From assembly GCF_902374955.1 (NCBI RefSeq), contig NZ_CABKRX010000083.1, positions 1 to 64,000 of the forward strand: a stretch of 64,000 bases of DNA, read 5' to 3'. This stretch comes from Bacillus massilioanorexius. GTDB lineage: Bacteria > Bacillota > Bacilli > Bacillales > DSM-1321. The translations under genes and the position numbers were made by a program. The notes beneath the pieces are model-generated. The model made no database searches. It had not been told where the DNA came from and was given only the letters and a program-made list of their open reading frames with translations. Shown piece after piece: positions 17,705 through 26,774 of this stretch (position 1 is the stretch's first letter; each line of letters opens with the position of its first letter).

Positions 17705-18219
17705 TCTAATAACCCTTCCATTGGATCGATAATAATTTTTTTAGTAGGAACATGAATTTCTTTAACAATCTCATCGATATAAGGAATTAAAATGTCTTTT
17801 CCTTTTTTGGCTTGAATCACCCACACATCATTAGCACCTGGAGTTAAAATCTCTTTAACAGTACCAATAACTTCACCCTCTACTGTAGATACCTCACAAC
17901 CAATAATTTCATGGAAATAATATTCATTTTCTTCTAATTCAGCCAGTTGTGATTCCGGCACCTTTAAAACGCTTCCTTTAAATGGCTCTACTTGATTAAT
18001 ATTATAAAATCCTTCAAATTTTAAGAGATCAAAATTTTTATGCTTTCGATGTGAAGTAATCTTTAATTCTAATGGACTTACTTGACCTTCTTGGAATAAA
18101 AATAATGTATTTCCTATTTTGTATCTTTCGTCAGCAAAATCCGTTTTCGAAATGACTCTGACTTCACCCTGTACTCCATGTGTATTAACAATTTTGCCTA
18201 CATTAAACCATTTTTCCAC
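17701..18219 (-). CDS. rimM: 16S rRNA processing protein RimM
   Basis: RimM helps mature the head of the 30S subunit by binding S19. The 172-residue protein has the N-terminal RimM domain (FNVGKIVNTHGVQGEVRV) and a C-terminal PRC-barrel (EIIGCEVSTVEGEVIGTVKEI, GANDVWVI, ILIPYIDEIV). It lies between ylqD and trmD, overlapping trmD by four bases. Confidence 0.97.
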   Translation of the reverse strand: MEKWFNVGKIVNTHGVQGEVRVISKTDFADERYKIGNTLFLFQEGQVSPLELKITSHRKHKNFDLLKFEGFYNINQVEPFKGSVLKVPESQLAELEENEYYFHEIIGCEVSTVEGEVIGTVKEILTPGANDVWVIQAKKGKDILIPYIDEIVKEIHVPTKKIIIDPMEGLLE

Positions 18220-18230
18220 AATTTACACCT

Positions 18231-18617
18231 CTAACGTATTTCTGTTACAATTCCATCCGTAACAATTATTGTTTTCGTTTTTGTTAATTCCTCCCAATTA
18301 GATCCCACTTCGACATCAACAAACGCCTGAATTTCACGTTCCTTTAATTCACTACCAATAGGAAGAATATTAAGTTGTTCTATTTTATAATCAATTAGCT
18401 TAATTTTTTCCGAACGATTCGTTATTTCTTTTTCAAAATGCGCTTTTAAACTAATCGGTTGATTTTTTTTAGTTTTTTCAAACTTTTTCAATTCAAACTT
18501 TAACTGATCTATTTCTTTTTGCATTTGATTTTTTTGATTGACATATTTTTCGAGGAGCTGATTCTTGCTGGTAACAGTTAAAACTTGCTTTACATTAATT
18601 GTTTGAAGAATCCTCAT
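18231..18617 (-). CDS. ylqD: YlqD family protein
   Basis: This 128-residue cytoplasmic protein has a long Lys/Gln-rich coiled-coil (about 25-85) and a C-terminal beta-rich segment (IQAFVDVEVGSNWEEL, TIIVTDGIVTEIR). It corresponds in length, sequence pattern and position to B. subtilis YlqD, whose function is not established. It ends 11 bases before the rimM start, so the two probably share a transcript. The upstream 299-base gap holds only the khpA terminator, so its own promoter must lie there, though I cannot point to it. Confidence 0.9.
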   Translation of the reverse strand: MRILQTINVKQVLTVTSKNQLLEKYVNQKNQMQKEIDQLKFELKKFEKTKKNQPISLKAHFEKEITNRSEKIKLIDYKIEQLNILPIGSELKEREIQAFVDVEVGSNWEELTKTKTIIVTDGIVTEIR

Positions 18618-18892
18618 TTCATCCCCTCCTAATAGAACCTAACTTTATCATTCCATTATGTATAAAACACACTTATCTACAGAAAAACTTAATTCTTCCG
18701 AGTTGTTCTTCAAATGAACAAGTATGCTTAAATCTATTTCAAAAGTCTTCCACACTATCAACAAGGCTCCTCATCCTTATAGAAACTTACATTAGTATAA
18801 TTGTTAAATACAACTATCATCAGCTCGTACATGATAGATCTGTAAAGTTCTTTTGCCATAAGTATTTATTACTTTTCTTTATTTTATCATAC

Positions 18893-18918
18893 CAAAAAAG
18901 GAGGGTTTTAGCCCTCCT
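18893..18918 (-). terminator. khpA terminator overlapping its stop codon
   Basis: A 7-bp GC-rich stem (AGGAGGG / CCCTCCT, loop ctaaaa) is followed by six T on the minus strand. The khpA stop codon (18917-18919) touches the 5' arm. It closes the ylxM-ffh-rpsP-khpA unit. Confidence 0.85.
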
Positions 18919-19150
18919 ATTCGGAAATCTCAAGATAGATTTTCTTTTGCTGCGTTGACCCTGCTGCATATATTACAGTTCGAATCGCCTTAGCTACGCG
19001 TCCTTGTTTACCAATTACTTTCCCCATGTCTTCTTCATGAACAGACAAGTAATAAGTAATTCGGTTTTCATCTTCTTCTGATTTAATTGAAACAGCTTCT
19101 GGATGATCCACAAGTGACGTTACAATAGTTTTGATGAGTGAAGTCATCAT
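18917..19150 (-). CDS. khpA: KH-domain RNA-binding protein KhpA (YlqC)
   Basis: This small single-KH-domain RNA-binding protein (77 aa) partners with KhpB/Jag and affects cell-wall synthesis and division in Firmicutes. The GXXG loop is visible in GKVIGKQGRVAKAIR. It lies 8 bases after rpsP. Its tandem ATG ATG start (19150 or 19147) has no purine-rich ribosome site, so translation is probably coupled to rpsP. A terminator overlaps the stop codon. Confidence 0.94.
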   Translation of the reverse strand: MMTSLIKTIVTSLVDHPEAVSIKSEEDENRITYYLSVHEEDMGKVIGKQGRVAKAIRTVIYAAGSTQQKKIYLEISE

Positions 19151-19158
19151 TATTCGTA

Positions 19159-19431
19159 TTATTTGCTGTGCTTAGCATTGTGGAATTTTTCCATAATACC
19201 TTGGTTAGATAATAAGTTACGAACTGTATCAGATGGTTTAGCTCCATCTTGTAACCATTTAAGAGCAAGCTCTTCATTGATTTCTACTTTAGCTGGTTGA
19301 GCTACTGGATTGTAAGTTCCTACAACCTCGATGTAACGACCATCACGTGGTGAACGAGAATCTGCTACTACAATACGATAGAAAGGAGATTTTTTTGCTC
19401 CCATACGTTTTAAACGAATTTTAACTGCCAT
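19159..19431 (-). CDS. rpsP: 30S ribosomal protein S16
   Basis: The 90-residue protein has the S16 signature MAVKIRLKRMGAKKSPFYRIVVADSR, split by family convention, with SPRDGRYIEVVGTYNP after it. The ATG at 19431 follows a GAAGAGGTG site; an upstream in-frame extension is ignored. It lies between ffh and khpA in the expected order. Confidence 0.98.
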   Translation of the reverse strand: MAVKIRLKRMGAKKSPFYRIVVADSRSPRDGRYIEVVGTYNPVAQPAKVEINEELALKWLQDGAKPSDTVRNLLSNQGIMEKFHNAKHSK

Positions 19432-19528
19432 TTTTAAAGCACCTCTTCCGATTAGTTTCAACAAGATAATATATTATCAAAGTTATTTATAGTTTGTAAA
19501 GGTTTTTTTCTTAACAGTACTAAAAACC

Positions 19529-20869
19529 TTACATAAAAGGGAGTTTAAACCCTTTTTTCTTACCTTTTTGCATACCTGTCATTTGTTTCATCATCTTCTT
19601 CATGTCATCAAATTGCTTCAACAGGCGGTTTACTTCTTGAATAGACGTACCACTACCTTTTGCAATTCTTTTTCGACGACTCGCATTAATGATTTCTGGG
19701 TTTGTTTTTTCTTTTGGTGTCATAGATTGAATAATTGCTTCAACATGTCCAATTTGCTTTTCATCAATTTTGAGATTGTTTAAACCCTTCATTTTGTTTG
19801 CTCCAGGAAGCATTTTTAGAAGGTCATCTAAAGGTCCCATATTGCGTACTTGGCCTAATTGTTCAAGAAAATCATCAAGGGTAAATGATTGAGTTCTGAA
19901 TTTCTGCTCTAGCTCTTTTGCCTTCGCTTCATCAACATTTGCTTGTGCTTTCTCAATTAAAGAAAGAACATCACCCATTCCGAGGATTCTAGAAGCCATT
20001 CTTTCCGGATGGAAAACTTCTAATGCATCTAATTTTTCACCCATACCAACAAATTTAATTGGTGTATTGGTAACGGAGCGAATTGATAGTGCAGCTCCAC
20101 CTCGGGTATCCCCGTCAAGCTTTGTTAAAACAACACCTGTAAGACCAAGCTGCTCATTAAAGCTTGAGGCTACATCCACAGCACTTTGTCCAGTCATACT
20201 ATCCACAACTAAAAAGATTTCATCTGGCTGTGCTAACTCTTTAATATCTTTAAGCTCAGTCATTAGTTCTTCATCGATATGAAGTCGACCTGCTGTATCA
20301 ATTAAAACATAGTCATTATGATCTTCTTTCGCTTTAGCAATAGCTTGTTTTGCTATTTCCACTGGACTTACTTGATCACCTAGTGAAAATACAGGCATAT
20401 CCAATTGTTTACCAAGTGTTTGTAACTGCTTAATAGCCGCTGGACGATAAATATCAGCCGCAACTAATAACGGGTTACGATTATATTTTTTTCGAAGAAG
20501 ATTAGCAAGCTTACCAGTAGTTGTTGTTTTACCAGCACCTTGTAAACCTACCATTAAAATAACAGTAGGAGGTCTCTTTGCAACAGCAATCTTACTTTGT
20601 TCTCCTCCCATTAAGTCTGTTAATTCTTCTTTAACAACCTTAATAACCTGTTGGCCAGGGGTTAAGCTTTTTAGAACTTCTTGACCTACTGCTCGTTCAC
20701 TAACTCGCTTAACAAATTCTCTAACAACCTTAAAGTTAACGTCTGCTTCTAAAAGAGCGAGTTTTACGTCTCTCATCATCTCTTTTACATCTGTTTCGTT
20801 AACCTTTCCTTTGCCTCGAATCTTCTGGAGCGTTCCTTGCAGTCGATCGGCTAATCCTTCAAATGCCAT
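19529..20869 (-). CDS. ffh: Signal recognition particle protein Ffh
   Basis: Ffh is the SRP54 GTPase that binds signal sequences and SRP RNA for co-translational membrane targeting. The 446-residue protein has an N domain, a G domain with GLQGAGKTTTTGKLA, DTAGRLHID and TKLDGDTRGGAALS, and a methionine-rich M domain ending MKQMTGMQKGKKKGFKLPFM. The start follows AGGAGGCGGC. It is directly preceded by ylxM (12 bases), its putative regulator, and the receptor gene ftsY is nearby. Confidence 0.99.
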   Translation of the reverse strand: MAFEGLADRLQGTLQKIRGKGKVNETDVKEMMRDVKLALLEADVNFKVVREFVKRVSERAVGQEVLKSLTPGQQVIKVVKEELTDLMGGEQSKIAVAKRPPTVILMVGLQGAGKTTTTGKLANLLRKKYNRNPLLVAADIYRPAAIKQLQTLGKQLDMPVFSLGDQVSPVEIAKQAIAKAKEDHNDYVLIDTAGRLHIDEELMTELKDIKELAQPDEIFLVVDSMTGQSAVDVASSFNEQLGLTGVVLTKLDGDTRGGAALSIRSVTNTPIKFVGMGEKLDALEVFHPERMASRILGMGDVLSLIEKAQANVDEAKAKELEQKFRTQSFTLDDFLEQLGQVRNMGPLDDLLKMLPGANKMKGLNNLKIDEKQIGHVEAIIQSMTPKEKTNPEIINASRRKRIAKGSGTSIQEVNRLLKQFDDMKKMMKQMTGMQKGKKKGFKLPFM

Positions 20870-20881
20870 ACATGCCGCCTC

Positions 20882-21217
20882 CTAATCTAATTTCTCGAGC
20901 TCAGCAATCATTTCAAGCATTTTATTTGTGTCTAGAGAAGAAGCCTTCACTTCTTCAGTTAGCTTTTCAAGTAGGATACTTCGCTTTTGAAACTTTTCAA
21001 GTAATAAAAGCTTTGCTTCGTATTCCTCAAGCATTGCTTCTGTTCTTTTAATGTTATCATAAACTGCTTGTCGACTAACATGATATTCTTCGGCAATTTC
21101 ACCAAGGGAGAAATCATCTAAGTAATATAGCGCCATGTAGCTTTTTTGTTTTTCAGTTAATAACGACTGATAAAAATCATATAAGTAATTCATTCTAGTC
21201 GTTTTTTCAAGCGTCAT
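20882..21217 (-). CDS. ylxM: SRP-associated helix-turn-helix protein YlxM
   Basis: YlxM (111 aa) is a small sigma-70-region-4-like helix-turn-helix protein associated with the SRP pathway. Diagnostic text includes EKTTRMNYLYDFYQSLLTEKQ, LDDFSLGEIAEEYHVSRQAVYDNIKR and a Leu/Lys-rich C-terminus. The ATG at 21217 follows a run of G (ggggggtag); the 35 residues that could extend it upstream lie over the promoter and are not coding. It is the first gene of the ylxM-ffh unit, with a strong promoter just upstream. Confidence 0.95.
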   Translation of the reverse strand: MTLEKTTRMNYLYDFYQSLLTEKQKSYMALYYLDDFSLGEIAEEYHVSRQAVYDNIKRTEAMLEEYEAKLLLLEKFQKRSILLEKLTEEVKASSLDTNKMLEMIAELEKLD

Positions 21218-21259
21218 AGTGCTACCCCCCATGTTAAGTAAAACACCTTTACAATCCAT

Positions 21260-21288
21260 AGTGTACAAGGTACAGATACAGATGTCAA
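21260..21288 (-). promoter_or_regulatory. Sigma-A promoter of ylxM-ffh
   Basis: A perfect TTGACA (21283-21288) is 17 bases from TACACT (21260-21265) on the minus strand, about 45 bases before the ylxM ATG. The -10 matches four of six positions. Position and spacing are ideal. Confidence 0.65.
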
Positions 21289-21835
21289 GAGAATTTCTTG
21301 ACAAAGTAAAAGTCTTTTGCAAATATACTTTTTTTGTTTTAAAAGTGCTGTCTCATTAATCGTTTTCATTCTAAAAAATACACTGTGGTAGCGTTCATTT
21401 TTCATAAATTCAAGTAGGTAAGCTCCCTTTCTCCTCATTCGTACCTCCAGTAGGAAACCTTATCAGTCTCGCTTTTTATCCCAGTAGGTTGACAAATTTA
21501 CATTTCAATTTTTAACAATAAGTTCAGTGAATACAATTAGCATAAAAAGATTGATGAGATGTATATGGAGCAAAGATCCTGCGAGAGCAATGGGCAGATA
21601 AACATCCTAAAGAATTTAATTCATCTGAAATTCGCCACTTGTTCATTAGCAACAAACTATGCAAAAACCATCTTTAACAGGAACGTATAATCATACCATT
21701 TTCGAAATAATACAATACTTCACATATAATCAGAGTTGTATAGCTTGTGTTATAAAAATAAAGAATGTTCTATACATAAAGTCTACCAAAAGTAATGTTG
21801 TAACTTCTCATAATATACCGTTGTAGGTGATCCTA
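21289..21835. other. Gap between ylxM promoter and zinc-ribbon pseudogene
   Basis: About 550 bases carry no gene I trust. A minus-strand frame (21214-21438) opens after a GGAGGT site but runs through the ylxM promoter and resembles no family I know. Bases 21566-21656 hold one copy of a dispersed intergenic repeat, listed separately. The words ccagtagg at about 21449 and 21480 are a short direct repeat. Confidence 0.5.
21566..21656 (+). repeat. Dispersed intergenic repeat, copy 1
   Basis: On the minus strand this copy begins TTTGTTGCTAATGAACAAGT, matching copies 2 (35879) and 3 (39184), and continues through GGATG to a CGCAGGATC end. On the plus strand it reads gagcaaagatcctgcgagag at its left end, resembling degraded repeats that I recall from Bacillus intergenic DNA. 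It is the longest of the three copies and encodes no protein. Confidence 0.65.
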
Positions 21836-22089
21836 GTGAAATATAAAAATTGTCAAAGCTGTGGTATGCCTTTTTCTAAAAACAGAAAAAAATGTGGTAA
21901 AGAAAAAGCTGGAACAAAAAGCGTAAGATATTGTAGTCACTGTTATACAAATGAAGAATTTGTTTACCAAACATAACTTTACCAGAAATGAAGCAACTCG
22001 TTGAATAAAAGATGTCTCAAACTGGGTTTCCAAAATTCATTTCCAAACTTTTCACAAGAAAAATGACAAAGTTAGATCGCTGGAAATAG
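21836..22089 (+). pseudogene. Broken zinc-ribbon protein (zf-ribbon_2 type)
   Basis: A GTG start (21836) after an AGGTGATC site gives 46 residues, KNCQSCGMPFSK through KSVRYCSHCYTNEEFVY. This is the four-cysteine N-terminus of the putative zinc-ribbon family. The frame then stops at 21974. Omitting one codon position at about 21965-21967 shifts into a frame reading PNITLPEMKQLVE, a stop at 22006, then KMSQTGFPKFISKLF through LDRWK and a final stop at 22087. Those segments are the rest of the same family. The gene therefore has one single-base deletion and one in-frame nonsense codon. It is antisense to the surrounding ylxM and ftsY genes and looks like a decayed acquisition. Confidence 0.85.
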
Positions 22090-22137
22090 TATTATGAATT
22101 CTTTAATTTCCCCTTCGAAGTTCCCAAACCTTATAAA

Positions 22138-22186
22138 CCAAAAGCGTCTAAAAATGAGTATAAACCCATTTTTAGACGCTTTTTTG
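22138..22186 (-). terminator. ftsY terminator
   Basis: A 17-bp stem (aaaagcgtctaaaaatg and its complement) with a 10-base loop is flanked by A- and T-runs, so it can act in both directions. It lies just past the ftsY stop (22192) and just past the zinc-ribbon pseudogene on the other strand. Confidence 0.85.
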
Positions 22187-22191
22187 GCATT

Positions 22192-23172
22192 TTATTCTTT
22201 TTCAACTAAATCTGCAAATAATCCGTACACATATTTTTCTGCATCGAATTCTTGCAAATCGTCCATTTTTTCTCCTAAACCAACGAACTTAACAGGAATC
22301 CCTAATTCATTTCGAATCGCTAACACAATACCACCTTTAGCTGTACCATCTAGCTTCGTTAATACAATTCCAGTTACGTTAGTAGCTTCCTTAAACATCT
22401 TAGCTTGTACTAAGGCATTTTGACCCGTAGTTGCGTCCAGAACTAGTATAACCTCGTGTGGAGCACCTGGAACTTCTCTCTCGATCACTTTTTTAACTTT
22501 TTCAAGCTCTTTCATTAAATTCACTTTGTTTTGTAGTCGGCCAGCTGTGTCACATAATAAAACATCTACATTACGTGATTTCGCAGCTTGAACTGCATCA
22601 AACATTACAGCAGCAGGGTCAGAACCTGCAGTTTGTTTCACAACATTAACACCTACACGCTCTCCCCATACCTCCAGCTGTTCAATTGCACCTGCACGGA
22701 AAGTATCTCCAGCTGCCAATAATACATTTTTTCCTTCACTCTTATATTTATGAGCTAATTTACCAATGGTAGTCGTTTTTCCAACACCGTTTACTCCCAC
22801 AAATAAAATAACAGTTAAATCTTTTTGTATTGAAATAGCTGGATCATCTTCATCACCTTTACGATAAATATCTACAAGCTTTTCAGAAATAACAGCTTGT
22901 ACTTCTTGAGGATCTTGAATATTTCTACGCTTTACTTCTAATTTTAATTCGTCAATTAAAGTCATTACTGTATCAAAGCCAACATCTGCTGTAATTAAAA
23001 TTTCTTCAAGTTCTTCGAAAAAATCCTCATCTACTTTGCGATATCGTGCTACTAAATCATTCACTTTACCAGCAAATGAATCCCTTGTTTTTGTAAGGCC
23101 TTTCTTAAACTTTTCACTAGCTTGATCCGTTGTTGCCGTGAATTTTTCTTTTAATTTTTTAAAGAAACTCAT
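22192..23172 (-). CDS. ftsY: Signal recognition particle receptor FtsY
   Basis: FtsY is the membrane-associated GTPase that docks with Ffh-bound ribosomes at the translocon. The 326-residue NG-type protein has a short charged N-terminus without the long acidic A domain. G-domain motifs are GVNGVGKTTTIGKLA, LLAAGDTFRAGA, DTAGRLQNK and LTKLDGTAKGG. It lies 11 bases after smc, so rnc-smc-ftsY form one operon, ended by a strong hairpin. Confidence 0.98.
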   Translation of the reverse strand: MSFFKKLKEKFTATTDQASEKFKKGLTKTRDSFAGKVNDLVARYRKVDEDFFEELEEILITADVGFDTVMTLIDELKLEVKRRNIQDPQEVQAVISEKLVDIYRKGDEDDPAISIQKDLTVILFVGVNGVGKTTTIGKLAHKYKSEGKNVLLAAGDTFRAGAIEQLEVWGERVGVNVVKQTAGSDPAAVMFDAVQAAKSRNVDVLLCDTAGRLQNKVNLMKELEKVKKVIEREVPGAPHEVILVLDATTGQNALVQAKMFKEATNVTGIVLTKLDGTAKGGIVLAIRNELGIPVKFVGLGEKMDDLQEFDAEKYVYGLFADLVEKE

Positions 23173-23183
23173 ATATTCACTTC

Positions 23184-26100
23184 CTATTTACTATGTTCTA
23201 CTAACTCTTTGTCATCTAATCTAACGGACACAAGTTTAGAAACACCTGATTCTTGCATGGTAATACCATATAGTACATCTGCTGATTCCATTGTTCCTTT
23301 TCGATGCGTGATTACGATAAATTGTGTTTCCTCACTAAATTTCTTCAGATACTGACTAAATCTAACTACATTAGCCTCATCCAAAGCAGCTTCCACTTCA
23401 TCCAAGATACAAAATGGTACAGGACGAATTATAAGAATAGAGAATAATAAAGCAATAGCTGTTAATGCTCTTTCTCCACCAGATAGCAGGCCTAAATTTT
23501 GCAGTTTTTTACCAGGCGGCTGTGCAATAATTTCAACACCAGTATTTAACAAATCATCTGGATCCGTTAATTTTAATTCAGCTTTACCCCCACCAAACAA
23601 CTGCTGAAAAACACTTTCAAATTGTTCACGAATACCATTAAAGGTTTCTTCAAAACGTCTTTTCATTTCCTCATCCATTTCATCAATAACTTGGAAGAGA
23701 GTATCTTTAGCTTCTAGTAAATCTTCTCTTTGTTCGGTTAAAAAATGAAAACGTTCATAAACTCGTTCATATTCATCAATTGCGCCGAGGTTAATGGTTC
23801 CTAATTCATCAATAGCTAATTTAATTAATTTTACCTTTTTCTTCGTTTCATCGGGTGAAGCTTGAAGTTCATACTTTTCTTTCGCTTCTTCAAATGAAAG
23901 AGTATATTCCATTTGAAGGTGTTGCAGGCGATTCTCTAATTCTACATCCAAGCGATTAATTTTTACTTCTTCATCCTTTAAAGCCTCAACATGACCTTTA
24001 TAGATTCTTTTTACTTCTTTTATTTCTTTTTCTTCATCCTCTAAACGAAGCTGTAGATGATTTCTTTCATTACGACGAGATGCAATAAGTTGAATCGTTT
24101 CTTCTTTATCTTGTGATTTTTTCTTTGCAGCCTCTTCCAGTTGAATTTCTCCACTTTCATTGCTTTCCATATCACTAAATAATAAATCAATATCTTCTTT
24201 AGCATCCTGTTCTTTTGTAGACCATTCTTCTATATCGCGTAATAGTCTATTGTATTTTTCTTGTATGCTTTGCAATTTCTCTTTCTTTGAAGCATGTGAA
24301 ACTTTTAATTCATGTATTTCACTCGTCAATTGAGCTTTAGAAGATTGTTGCATTTGCTTTTTCAAAGTAAGCTCATCAATTGTTGCTTTTTGTTCTTCTA
24401 ATCGATTCTTACAAGTTTCTAAAAATTGATTCAACTCTTGCAAACGGTTCTCTTTTTGTTGTTGTTCTTCTAAAAGTGAAGTTTTTTCATGATCATACAA
24501 CGTTAATCGATCGTTCATATTTTTTTCTTCTAATTCAACTTCACGAATATCCCCTTTAATACTTTGCTCATGGAGGCGTGTATCTTCCTGCATTTGACGG
24601 GCTAATTCCATTTCTTTCGTTTGGAGCTGAATCATTTCTTTTAATTGTTTCACTTCTAGTTCAAGCTCTTCGGTCTTCGCTTTCATTTTTGGAAACTTAT
24701 TATTTAGTTCGTCTAGCTCACCTTTTCTCGATAAAAGAGAATAGTTTTTCCCTTTTGATGCTCCCCCTGTCATACTTCCACCAGGGTTTACCACATCTCC
24801 TTCAAGTGTAACTATTCGATAACGATAATGAAGCTGTTTAGCTAATTCATTAGCACCTTTTAAATCATTTGTAATAATGACAGTACCTAATAGATTCGCA
24901 ATTACTGAAGCATATTTTTGATCGAATGTTACTAATTGAGAAGCAACACCTATAAAAGCAGAATGATGTATGACCGACTGTAACTGGCTTTGTGGAATCA
25001 TTCTTTCCTTCATTACTGATAAAGGTAAAAATGTTGCTCTTCCAAATGAATGCTGTTTTAAGAAAGCAATCGCTTTTCTAGCATTTTCTTCTGTTTCTAC
25101 AACGATATGTTGTAAGCTTGAACCAAGTGCAGTTTCGATAGCTAGATTATATTCTTTAGGAACAGTAATTAAACTTGCAACAGCTCCTTCTATCCCATTA
25201 AGAGTCTTAGCCTTTAATACTTCTTTTACACCTTGAAAGAAGCCAGCATATTCATCTTCCATTCCTTGGAGCATTTCAATTCTAGATTGGCATTGCTGAA
25301 CATATTGATAAGCCTGATATAATTTTGTTTCTTGATTTGTATACTTTTCTTGTAGCTTTTCCAAACTAGCTTTCTGTTCAAAAAGCTTAGATGCTGCATC
25401 TTCAATTTTTTGTTTTATTAAATTTAATTGCTCATTTAATGATTCTCTTCTATCAACTATCTCATTACGTTTAGCAACTAAGCCTTCATTATCTTGATCT
25501 AAACGTGAACTACGATGAGTAGTCTGTTCTAACTGCTGAGCTAGCATTCTAGCTTCATTATTTGCCGCAGCTTGTTCATTTAACAACTCAATATAATCAC
25601 TTTTTAACGTCTCGATCTCAGCTTCAATATCTTCATTAAATTCCGCAAAATTCGCCTCTTTTAACGAAAGCTCTGAATTAATTCTTTCCACTTCATTTTC
25701 AGCTTCATCTAACGCTATTTTCTGTTGTTTTTGATCGATTTGTAATCGTTCTAATTGCTCTTTCGCATCTTGAATAATTTGTTCTAATTGCTGTTTACTT
25801 TGTGTAGCGTTTTTCTTTCTTTCTTGAAGAACATTTTTTCTACCTTCTAATTTTTCTAATTCCTCAGTAGTCACAAGTAATACATCTTGCAAATCACTCA
25901 CGGATTCATCTAGAGCCGTCATTTGATCCCTTAACTTCGCAATCTCAGCTTCCTTTTGCTGCAATTCTGAACTTAGGGTAATTTCTTTATCTTTATGAAT
26001 ACGATGCTGTTCAGAAAGTGATTGCCACTTCTCATGTAGCGTTTCAATTTCGAAAACAGTTAAAGCAACTTCATATTGCTGAAGTTCTTCTTTTTTCTCA

Positions 26101-26747
26101 AGATAATCCTTGGCTATGGAAGCCTGTATTTTCAACGGTTCAACTTGTCCTTCAAGCTCATACAAAATATCTTGCACACGGTTTAAGTTTTCACGTGTTT
26201 CAGTTAGCTTTTGTTCCGCTTTCTTTTTACGGTTTTTATATTTTAAAACACCGGCAGCTTCTTCAAAAATTATTCTTCTTTCTTCAGCTTTACTGCTCAA
26301 AATTTCTTCTACTTTACCTTGGCTTATAATAGAGAAAGCTTCTCGACCTAAACCCGAGTCCATAAATAGGTCAATAATATCTTTTAATCGACATGCTTGT
26401 TTATTAATATAAAAATCACTTTCACCCGATCGAGATACTCTTCTTGTTACACTTACCTCATGAAAATCGATTGGAAGAAAGCTATCTTCGTTATCCAAAG
26501 TTAAAGTTACTTCAGCGAAATTTAGTGACTTCCGAGAGTCACTTCCTGCAAAAATAATATCTTCCATCTTAGATCCGCGTAAAGATTTTGCTGACTGTTC
26601 ACCAAGAACCCAGCGGATGGCGTCAGTTACGTTACTTTTCCCACTACCATTAGGGCCAACTACTGCTGTAACACCATTTACGAAATCGATGGAAATTCTC
26701 TCTGCAAACGATTTAAATCCAATTACATCTAAACGTTTGAGGAACAA
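23184..26747 (-). CDS. smc: Chromosome partition protein SMC
   Basis: SMC is the ATPase core of condensin, which extrudes DNA loops and segregates origins with ScpA and ScpB. The 1187-residue protein has Walker A GPNGSGKS (31-38) and two long coiled-coils. The hinge (around residues 500-660) includes GDVVNPGGSMTGG. The C-terminal signature is LSGGERALTAIA, with Walker B CILDEVEAALDEANV. Start choice matters: the best start is TTG at 26747, eight bases after AAAGGGG, giving MFLKRLDVIGF as in B. subtilis. A seven-codon upstream extension would overlap the ribosome site. Confidence 0.97.
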   Translation of the reverse strand: MFLKRLDVIGFKSFAERISIDFVNGVTAVVGPNGSGKSNVTDAIRWVLGEQSAKSLRGSKMEDIIFAGSDSRKSLNFAEVTLTLDNEDSFLPIDFHEVSVTRRVSRSGESDFYINKQACRLKDIIDLFMDSGLGREAFSIISQGKVEEILSSKAEERRIIFEEAAGVLKYKNRKKKAEQKLTETRENLNRVQDILYELEGQVEPLKIQASIAKDYLEKKEELQQYEVALTVFEIETLHEKWQSLSEQHRIHKDKEITLSSELQQKEAEIAKLRDQMTALDESVSDLQDVLLVTTEELEKLEGRKNVLQERKKNATQSKQQLEQIIQDAKEQLERLQIDQKQQKIALDEAENEVERINSELSLKEANFAEFNEDIEAEIETLKSDYIELLNEQAAANNEARMLAQQLEQTTHRSSRLDQDNEGLVAKRNEIVDRRESLNEQLNLIKQKIEDAASKLFEQKASLEKLQEKYTNQETKLYQAYQYVQQCQSRIEMLQGMEDEYAGFFQGVKEVLKAKTLNGIEGAVASLITVPKEYNLAIETALGSSLQHIVVETEENARKAIAFLKQHSFGRATFLPLSVMKERMIPQSQLQSVIHHSAFIGVASQLVTFDQKYASVIANLLGTVIITNDLKGANELAKQLHYRYRIVTLEGDVVNPGGSMTGGASKGKNYSLLSRKGELDELNNKFPKMKAKTEELELEVKQLKEMIQLQTKEMELARQMQEDTRLHEQSIKGDIREVELEEKNMNDRLTLYDHEKTSLLEEQQQKENRLQELNQFLETCKNRLEEQKATIDELTLKKQMQQSSKAQLTSEIHELKVSHASKKEKLQSIQEKYNRLLRDIEEWSTKEQDAKEDIDLLFSDMESNESGEIQLEEAAKKKSQDKEETIQLIASRRNERNHLQLRLEDEEKEIKEVKRIYKGHVEALKDEEVKINRLDVELENRLQHLQMEYTLSFEEAKEKYELQASPDETKKKVKLIKLAIDELGTINLGAIDEYERVYERFHFLTEQREDLLEAKDTLFQVIDEMDEEMKRRFEETFNGIREQFESVFQQLFGGGKAELKLTDPDDLLNTGVEIIAQPPGKKLQNLGLLSGGERALTAIALLFSILIIRPVPFCILDEVEAALDEANVVRFSQYLKKFSEETQFIVITHRKGTMESADVLYGITMQESGVSKLVSVRLDDKELVEHSK

Positions 26748-26774
26748 ACAAATTTCCCCTTTCAACAACTACTA

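Noticed and set aside
18599..18958. Plus-strand open frame of 119 codons between ylqD and khpA
   Set aside because: It overlaps the start of ylqD and the end of khpA on the other strand, has no ribosome site and reads through the khpA terminator.
21214..21438. Minus-strand open frame of 74 codons with a good GGAGGT site upstream of ylxM
   Set aside because: It runs across the ylxM promoter and ribosome site, its product resembles no family I know, and its end overlaps the start of ylxM.
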